From Dyadobacter sp. MSC1_007 (GTDB taxonomy: Bacteria > Bacteroidota > Bacteroidia > Cytophagales > Spirosomataceae), in the NCBI RefSeq assembly GCF_023667495.1, contig NZ_JAMOZL010000001.1:62001-126000 (forward strand): a stretch of DNA of 64,000 bases, given 5' to 3'. Both the position numbers and the translations under genes were made by a program. The notes under the pieces were generated by a model, which worked only from the letters and a program-made list of their open reading frames with translations, was not told where the DNA came from and searched no databases. Shown one piece after another: positions 59,266-64,000 of this stretch (position 1 is the first letter of the stretch; each line of letters starts with the position of its first letter).

Positions 59266-61446
59266 ATGAATTTTTTACTGAAACTTGTTTTTGCGGGAGG
59301 AGTTATGAGCTCAGTTGCAGCAGCTCCGTACGAAGACGCCGGAAGTGTGGTTAGCCATGCGGATAGCGTAAATGTGGAAAGCAGTATTGAACGGGATTTG
59401 GACGGTTCTTACACGATCAGGAACCCCTACGCCGAGTCTGCGGACAAACCTTTTGAGATTGCAAGCCGCACAGCGGCGGCGGCCCCCGCTGCGACCCAGG
59501 TTTCGTGTGGTGGCCGCATCTGGACGCACGATGAATACCTCGGTAGAACTCAGGACGACAAGCAAGTGCGGGTCCGGTTACAGGACAACAGAATTTACCT
59601 GAACTGGGGCGGCACAGTCGCTGCTAACATTTGGATCCTGTACCATTTGAAAGAAGGTACGTTTCCTGATAACCCTGCGAACGGGACTATGATCGACGGC
59701 TGCGTGAACCCTGTCGATCCAAGCACATCCGGCGCCAACATGCTGGGAACTTCGGGAGGGCAGATCACCTGTCAGGGTGTGCCGATGCCCGACGGCGACT
59801 GGCTTGGAAATTTCGTTGCTTCATGGGGTGAGACACGTCAATACATCAAAGTTGTGAACGGGATGTTGCGCGTATTGATCCAGCAGGGGCCAAATGACAA
59901 CAACACCACGAACCTGAACATGAGCTTGCTCGGTTTCACGGTACAAGGTGCGGATGGAAGTTACCTGGCCCCGAAATGGAGAGGAGTTTTGACAACTGCG
60001 ATGGTGGATGGCTGTTTCTGGCCAATTGCGCCGAAAAGTGCAACACCTGTAGTGTCAAATAACTGTGCTGCCGGACCGACGTCGACCAACGTTACCAACA
60101 TCACCCAAACCGGACTTACATTCAGTTATACCGGCTCGGGCATCAGCACTATTAAGTGGCGGATCAAATTGAGCGGCACAGAGGTACGCTCGGGCACAAC
60201 GGCTGACCTTGGTGGTAATACCAATGTGAACCTGACTTACGCCTCGCTTGCACCAGGAAATTACACCCTGGAAATCGAAGGTGCCAATTGTACGTCAGCA
60301 GTAAGCACCCGCGCATTCACCATTAACCAGCCGGTAGTAACCACGCCGGATTGCGTTGGTGGACCGAGCGTGAGTACGATCACTAACATTACACCGAGCA
60401 GTGCGACGATTACCTATGGTGGAAGCAACCTGCATATGTTCTCATGGCGCATTCTGCAAGGTAGTTATGCAGTCGCTACCGGAAAGACGGGGACTCTTGC
60501 AACCAACTCCACAAACCTGACATTTAACTACCTGCAAAACGGAACGTACACATTCGAACTGAAGGCGGAAGATTGTAAGGCTGCGGCCGTTGCTACACAG
60601 AATTTTAGTGTTTCGGCAACCGATACCCGTACCGCTTGCACGAGAGGACCAATTGTTCAATCCATAGTGTCATCCGGGGAAACGGCACTTTCGTTTCTTT
60701 TCGATGGTGATAATGTGTTCGCGATCGACTGGAAAATTAAGAAGGACGGTGTAACACTTCGTCAAAACCGTGTGGCGCCGCAGGATAATCATCCCGTAGT
60801 GCAGTATCCGACATTACCAACAGGTACTTACATGCTGGAAATCCAGGGTGGTAACTGTAAGTCGAGTACAACGTCAATACCATTTGGGGTGAACGAGGCA
60901 CTGCCGATCTATATTGCTAATTTCCAGGGCAAATCTGTTGAAAAAGGAATTGAACTAACCTGGGAAGTGGTTGCCGAAAAGGATGGAAAAGAGTTTGAAA
61001 TCCTGCGTTATGGTGATAAAATGAAGGATGGGGATGTCATCGGCAAGGTTTCGTTGACCGATCAAAAGACTGGCACATACCGTTTTGTGGATGAAAGCCC
61101 CAGACTTGGTGTCAATTATTATCAGTTGAAGCAGATCGATATTGACGGTAGCTTCACAAAAAGCAAGATTATCGCTATTAACTCCGGCGTGATTACCGGC
61201 ACTGTCATCGCTCCGAACCCGGCGCAGGACTATGTGGATGTACAATTCTCCTCGCGTACAGCAGGTACGTCGGATGTTGTGATTTACAACCTGGCAGGTG
61301 TGCAAGTAGGATCGTCTGTGATCGGGATCAAGGAAGGAAAAAACACTCACCGCATCAATGTTAAAAAACTGGGCGGCGGACATTACTTCATGAAAATCTC
61401 TCACAGCGGCGAAGCAACAAAAATGCGCTTCATCAAAGGAGAATAA
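59266..61446 (+). CDS. Secreted protein with three Ig-like repeats and T9SS sorting domain
   Basis: A 726-residue exported protein. Signal peptide MNFLLKLVFAGGVMSSVAAA; a unique N-terminal half (about 25-260) with CGGRIWTHDEYLGRTQ and CQGVPMPDGDWLGNFV; three repeats of about 95 residues starting near 265 (CAAGPTSTNVTNIT), 361 (CVGGPSVSTITNIT) and 456 (CTRGPIVQSIVSSG), each with an inner GNYTLEIEGANC-like end; a domain with FEILRYGD and NYYQLKQIDIDGSFTKSKII; and a C-terminal type IX sorting domain about 645-726 (IAPNPAQDYVDVQF, VYNLAG-like VIYNLAGVQVG, HYFMKISHSGE). So it is sent through the outer membrane. Function unknown; binding or adhesion is likely. Confidence 0.92.
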   Translation: MNFLLKLVFAGGVMSSVAAAPYEDAGSVVSHADSVNVESSIERDLDGSYTIRNPYAESADKPFEIASRTAAAAPAATQVSCGGRIWTHDEYLGRTQDDKQVRVRLQDNRIYLNWGGTVAANIWILYHLKEGTFPDNPANGTMIDGCVNPVDPSTSGANMLGTSGGQITCQGVPMPDGDWLGNFVASWGETRQYIKVVNGMLRVLIQQGPNDNNTTNLNMSLLGFTVQGADGSYLAPKWRGVLTTAMVDGCFWPIAPKSATPVVSNNCAAGPTSTNVTNITQTGLTFSYTGSGISTIKWRIKLSGTEVRSGTTADLGGNTNVNLTYASLAPGNYTLEIEGANCTSAVSTRAFTINQPVVTTPDCVGGPSVSTITNITPSSATITYGGSNLHMFSWRILQGSYAVATGKTGTLATNSTNLTFNYLQNGTYTFELKAEDCKAAAVATQNFSVSATDTRTACTRGPIVQSIVSSGETALSFLFDGDNVFAIDWKIKKDGVTLRQNRVAPQDNHPVVQYPTLPTGTYMLEIQGGNCKSSTTSIPFGVNEALPIYIANFQGKSVEKGIELTWEVVAEKDGKEFEILRYGDKMKDGDVIGKVSLTDQKTGTYRFVDESPRLGVNYYQLKQIDIDGSFTKSKIIAINSGVITGTVIAPNPAQDYVDVQFSSRTAGTSDVVIYNLAGVQVGSSVIGIKEGKNTHRINVKKLGGGHYFMKISHSGEATKMRFIKGE

Positions 61447-61472
61447 TCATCGAAGAATAGCAGTTTCACTAG

Positions 61473-61522
61473 CTGGCTGAACGACAGATTTGCATATCAA
61501 ATCGTTGTTCAGCCAGTTTTTT
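61473..61522. terminator. Convergent terminator, T9SS protein / MBL hydrolase
   Basis: Outer arms ctggctgaac (61473-61482) and gttcagccag (61507-61516), inner gatttg/caaatc, then ttttttat on the plus strand. The MBL gene stop (61521) lies at its right edge. Confidence 0.88.
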
Positions 61523-62672
61523 ATTTAGAGCTGATTGCCGGTTCAGGCTGCAAAGCATCAAGCTTCCACCACTCTGAAAATTCCTGATCTCCATTGAGGT
61601 CAACCTTTTGCCCGATCAATGGGGTTACCAGTTCCATTTGTTGCTTTTTAGCTTCAATGGAAGCCCTTTCGATAGGCTCGTTCCAGTCGTGGATCGATAG
61701 TGCGAATTTGGCCCAATGGACAGGCATAAGACGTTTGGCACCAAGTTCTTTCGCCGCAGTTACGGTTTCTTCCGGCATCATGTGAATGTACTTCCAGGCT
61801 TCATTATACTGTCCGCATTCAAGTAATGCGAGGTCAAATGGCCCGAATTGTTCGCCGATTTTCTTAAAATGATGGTCATAGCCCGAATCACCGCCGACAA
61901 ATATCTTTTTTGTTGGTGTTTGAAGTACAAAAGAAACCCACAAAGCTTTGTTCCTGCTAAAACCGCGCCCTGAAAAATGTCTTCCCGGCGTAATGTTAAT
62001 TTTAAAGCCTTCACCAAGGTCGGCGCCTTCGTTCCAGTCTTTTTCAATAACAATAGACTGGTCGTAACCCCAAAGTTCGAGATGCTCGCCCGTGCCAAGC
62101 CCGGTAACAACTTTTTTAACCTTCGATTTTAGTTTCAAAATGGTCTCATAATCGAGATGGTCCCAGTGATCGTGTGAAATCAGCAAATAATCGATAGCAG
62201 GGAAATCTTCAACCTTATAAATATCACTTCCCTTAAAGCTCGGTGTTGTGAAGCTGATCGGCGAAGCGCTTCCGCTGAAAACCGGATCAACCAGGAAAGT
62301 CTTGCCATCGATCTGCATGAAATAGGAGGAGTGGCCAAACCATACCAATACATTTTCCTCCGGTTTGAGACGCAGGAGATCCGTTTTTTGCGAAGGTAAA
62401 ATAGCCCCGGGAATGTTGAATTTGCTTTTTCCAAAGAAAAATTTCGTGATCACTTTCACGTAACTGTTCCCTTCGGCCAAGTCCGGGGTGTGGCTCTCAT
62501 TTTGAAACTGGCCGTCGCGGAAGTTCGGTGATTGTTTGATCCTTTCGAGACGTGCGCCGGAAGGCTGCCTTCCAAACTGTGGTTGCTGCATAAAAACAAC
62601 TATGGCAATGACGAGCAAAGCCAGTGTAACAAAGAAAATCATGAGGGAATATTTTACGATTCGTTTCGTCAT
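61521..62672 (-). CDS. Membrane-anchored MBL-fold hydrolase (NAPE-PLD/UlaG-like)
   Basis: A 383-residue metallo-beta-lactamase-fold protein with an N-terminal helix (YSLMIFFVTLALLVIAIVVF). Metal motif LISHDHWDHLD (HxHxDH); further ligands in TPGRHFSGRG, VGGDSGYDHHF and MPVHWAKFAL. The wording WFGHSSYFMQIDGKTFLVDPVFSG matches the group related to NAPE-phospholipase D and UlaG. Likely acts on phospholipid or phosphodiester in the envelope; substrate unknown. ATG 62672 is preferred over the longer frame. Confidence 0.92.
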   Translation of the reverse strand: MTKRIVKYSLMIFFVTLALLVIAIVVFMQQPQFGRQPSGARLERIKQSPNFRDGQFQNESHTPDLAEGNSYVKVITKFFFGKSKFNIPGAILPSQKTDLLRLKPEENVLVWFGHSSYFMQIDGKTFLVDPVFSGSASPISFTTPSFKGSDIYKVEDFPAIDYLLISHDHWDHLDYETILKLKSKVKKVVTGLGTGEHLELWGYDQSIVIEKDWNEGADLGEGFKINITPGRHFSGRGFSRNKALWVSFVLQTPTKKIFVGGDSGYDHHFKKIGEQFGPFDLALLECGQYNEAWKYIHMMPEETVTAAKELGAKRLMPVHWAKFALSIHDWNEPIERASIEAKKQQMELVTPLIGQKVDLNGDQEFSEWWKLDALQPEPAISSK

Positions 62673-62764
62673 AGCATGTGCGGAGAGTTGCTGATTATAT
62701 TTGGTGAAACTAATGTACGCTATGTATTTTTGAAAATACTTACTTTCAGTGAATTTGTCCTGCC

Positions 62765-64000
62765 ATGAAAAAACTTGTATTCTGTTGCTTCCTCGTAATT
62801 GTCTCATTGGCTGCATTCAGCCAAAACCCTGCTCAGGATACGAGTTGGATCAAAGCCAATTATACCAAAACCGAACAATACATCGCCATGCGTGATGGCG
62901 TGAAGCTTTTCACAGCCATTTATACACCCAAAGACAATTCACAGACTTATCCCATCCTCATGCAGCGTACGCCATATTCTGTGAGGCCTTACGGGGAGGC
63001 GAACTACCGGAAGACGCTTGGTCCAAATGCTCATTTAATGCGCGAGAAGTACATTTTTGTATATCAGGATGCCCGTGGCCGGTACAAAAGCGAGGGTGCT
63101 TTCAGGGAAATGACGCCGGCCATTGCGAATAAGAAGAGTAACAAGGACGTCGACGAGTCCAGTGACACTTATGATACGATTGAGTGGCTGCTGAAAAACA
63201 CAAGGAACAATGGGAAGGTAGGTCAATCCGGCATCTCATTCCCGGGCTATTATTCTTCCGCAGCACTGCCCGACGCTCACCCCGCGCTTGTGGCCGTTTC
63301 GCCGCAGGCGCCTATGTCCGATGAATTTATTGGCGACGACTGCTATCACAATGGGGCGTTCTTCCTGATGGACAACTTCGGATTTTATAGTGGTTTCGAT
63401 GGTCCTAAGAGCAAAGACGGCACGAATTATCAGGGGCATTTCAATGTGGAATTTAAAGATGCCTACCAATATTTCCTAGATTTTGGTCCACTAAAAAAAG
63501 CAAATGCAGCACCCTATTTTGCCAATCCCAACAGCATATGGCGACAAACGGTTGCTCATCCGGTTTACGACGAGTTTTGGCAATCGAGAAATATCAGGCA
63601 GCATTTGAAAAACATAAAGCCGGCTGTATTGGTCGTTGGAGGTTGGTTTGACGCAGAAGATCTTTACGGTGCATTAAAAACCTATGCGGCTATTGAAAAA
63701 CAAAGTCCAGGCAACAACAACCGCCTGGTAATGGGCCCGTGGACGCACGGAGGATGGGCCGCGCCGACCTGGAAGTCATTCGCGCAATACCAGTTTGGGG
63801 GAGATGTGAACAAATTCTATCAGGAAGAGATCGAAACGAAGTTTTTCAATTATCACCTGAAAGGCAAGGGAACGCTCGATCTGCCGGAGGTTACTGTTTT
63901 TGAAACCGGCACGAACCAATGGAGGCAATATGACGCCTGGCCGCCCAAAAACTGCCAGCCAACAACTTACTATTTTGGTGGAAATGGAAAACTGTCGGCA
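62765..64000 (+). CDS. CocE/NonD-family alpha/beta hydrolase, 3' part outside window
   Basis: The first 412 residues of an exported hydrolase (signal peptide MKKLVFCCFLVIVSLAAFSQ). The X-Pro dipeptidyl-peptidase/CocE fold shows MRDGVKLFTAIYTPKD, the nucleophile in GQSGISFPGYYSS, Asp in VVGGWFDAED and His in GPWTHGGW. The family includes cocaine esterase, glutaryl-7-ACA acylase and X-Pro peptidases. The C-terminal jelly-roll is cut by the window end. Divergent from the MBL gene. Confidence 0.92.
   Translation, partial: MKKLVFCCFLVIVSLAAFSQNPAQDTSWIKANYTKTEQYIAMRDGVKLFTAIYTPKDNSQTYPILMQRTPYSVRPYGEANYRKTLGPNAHLMREKYIFVYQDARGRYKSEGAFREMTPAIANKKSNKDVDESSDTYDTIEWLLKNTRNNGKVGQSGISFPGYYSSAALPDAHPALVAVSPQAPMSDEFIGDDCYHNGAFFLMDNFGFYSGFDGPKSKDGTNYQGHFNVEFKDAYQYFLDFGPLKKANAAPYFANPNSIWRQTVAHPVYDEFWQSRNIRQHLKNIKPAVLVVGGWFDAEDLYGALKTYAAIEKQSPGNNNRLVMGPWTHGGWAAPTWKSFAQYQFGGDVNKFYQEEIETKFFNYHLKGKGTLDLPEVTVFETGTNQWRQYDAWPPKNCQPTTYYFGGNGKLSA

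Overview
The window reads as chromosomal DNA of a Bacteroidota bacterium, most likely a Cytophagales relative of Dyadobacter (genus is inference from gene content, not from a marker gene). Signs of the phylum are a C-terminal type IX secretion sorting domain (59266-61446), a FecI/FecR sigma/anti-sigma pair with an STN-domain partner, promoter-like TAnnTTTG -7 boxes, few Shine-Dalgarno sequences, several likely TTG starts, and many short same-strand operons with 4-base ATGA overlaps.

Layout. 1-7488: pectin/uronate catabolic operon on the minus strand (kduD, kduI, kdgF, GH105 hydrolase, uxaB, hexuronate-type MFS transporter cut by the window edge) with a divergent LacI-type regulator and a candidate operator between. 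7512-16561: Nudix hydrolase, GH31 glycosidase, peroxiredoxin-like protein, methionine-type aminotransferase, an Xre/RES toxin-antitoxin pair, a LolC/E-type permease and NAD synthetase. 16558-23629: ECF sigma/FecR/STN module, an adhesin-like GIN-domain lipoprotein, a VanX-type dipeptidase and a PspC/LiaF-type envelope-stress operon. 23769-31406: degenerate TrpF-like barrel protein, DUF2442/DUF4160 pair (the latter frameshifted), galM-galK-dehydrogenase operon, a HEAT-like protein, fumC and a NagB-like isomerase. 31449-31963: a second toxin-antitoxin pair of RelE/ParE type.

31964-40258: a cobalamin riboswitch ahead of metE, a thioesterase, then a five-gene cassette (SGNH protein, NodU-type carbamoyltransferase, second SGNH protein, DUF5989 micro-protein, SxtJ-family membrane protein). 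This cassette has the same family content as sxtI-sxtJ-sxtK-sxtL of saxitoxin clusters, but none of the toxin core genes are here; it is the best candidate for an undescribed system (probably carbamoylation of a cell-surface or secreted molecule). 40295-44684: Ppx/GppA phosphatase, an ECF sigma factor with a membrane-spanning anti-sigma-like protein carrying a barrel-like C-terminus, a PepSY-like lipoprotein and an Lrp-type regulator. 44874-48698: full-length metH, so B12-dependent and B12-independent methionine synthases lie 10 kb apart. 48899-64000: mostly housekeeping and envelope genes (nucleoside transporter, YihY, SppA, SixA, XerD, AroQ, M14 peptidase, tRNA-Glu, a T9SS-secreted repeat protein, an MBL hydrolase and a CocE-type hydrolase cut by the window edge).

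No insertion sequence, prophage, CRISPR array or rRNA was seen. Starts given are my choices; where a TTG start was accepted this is stated.
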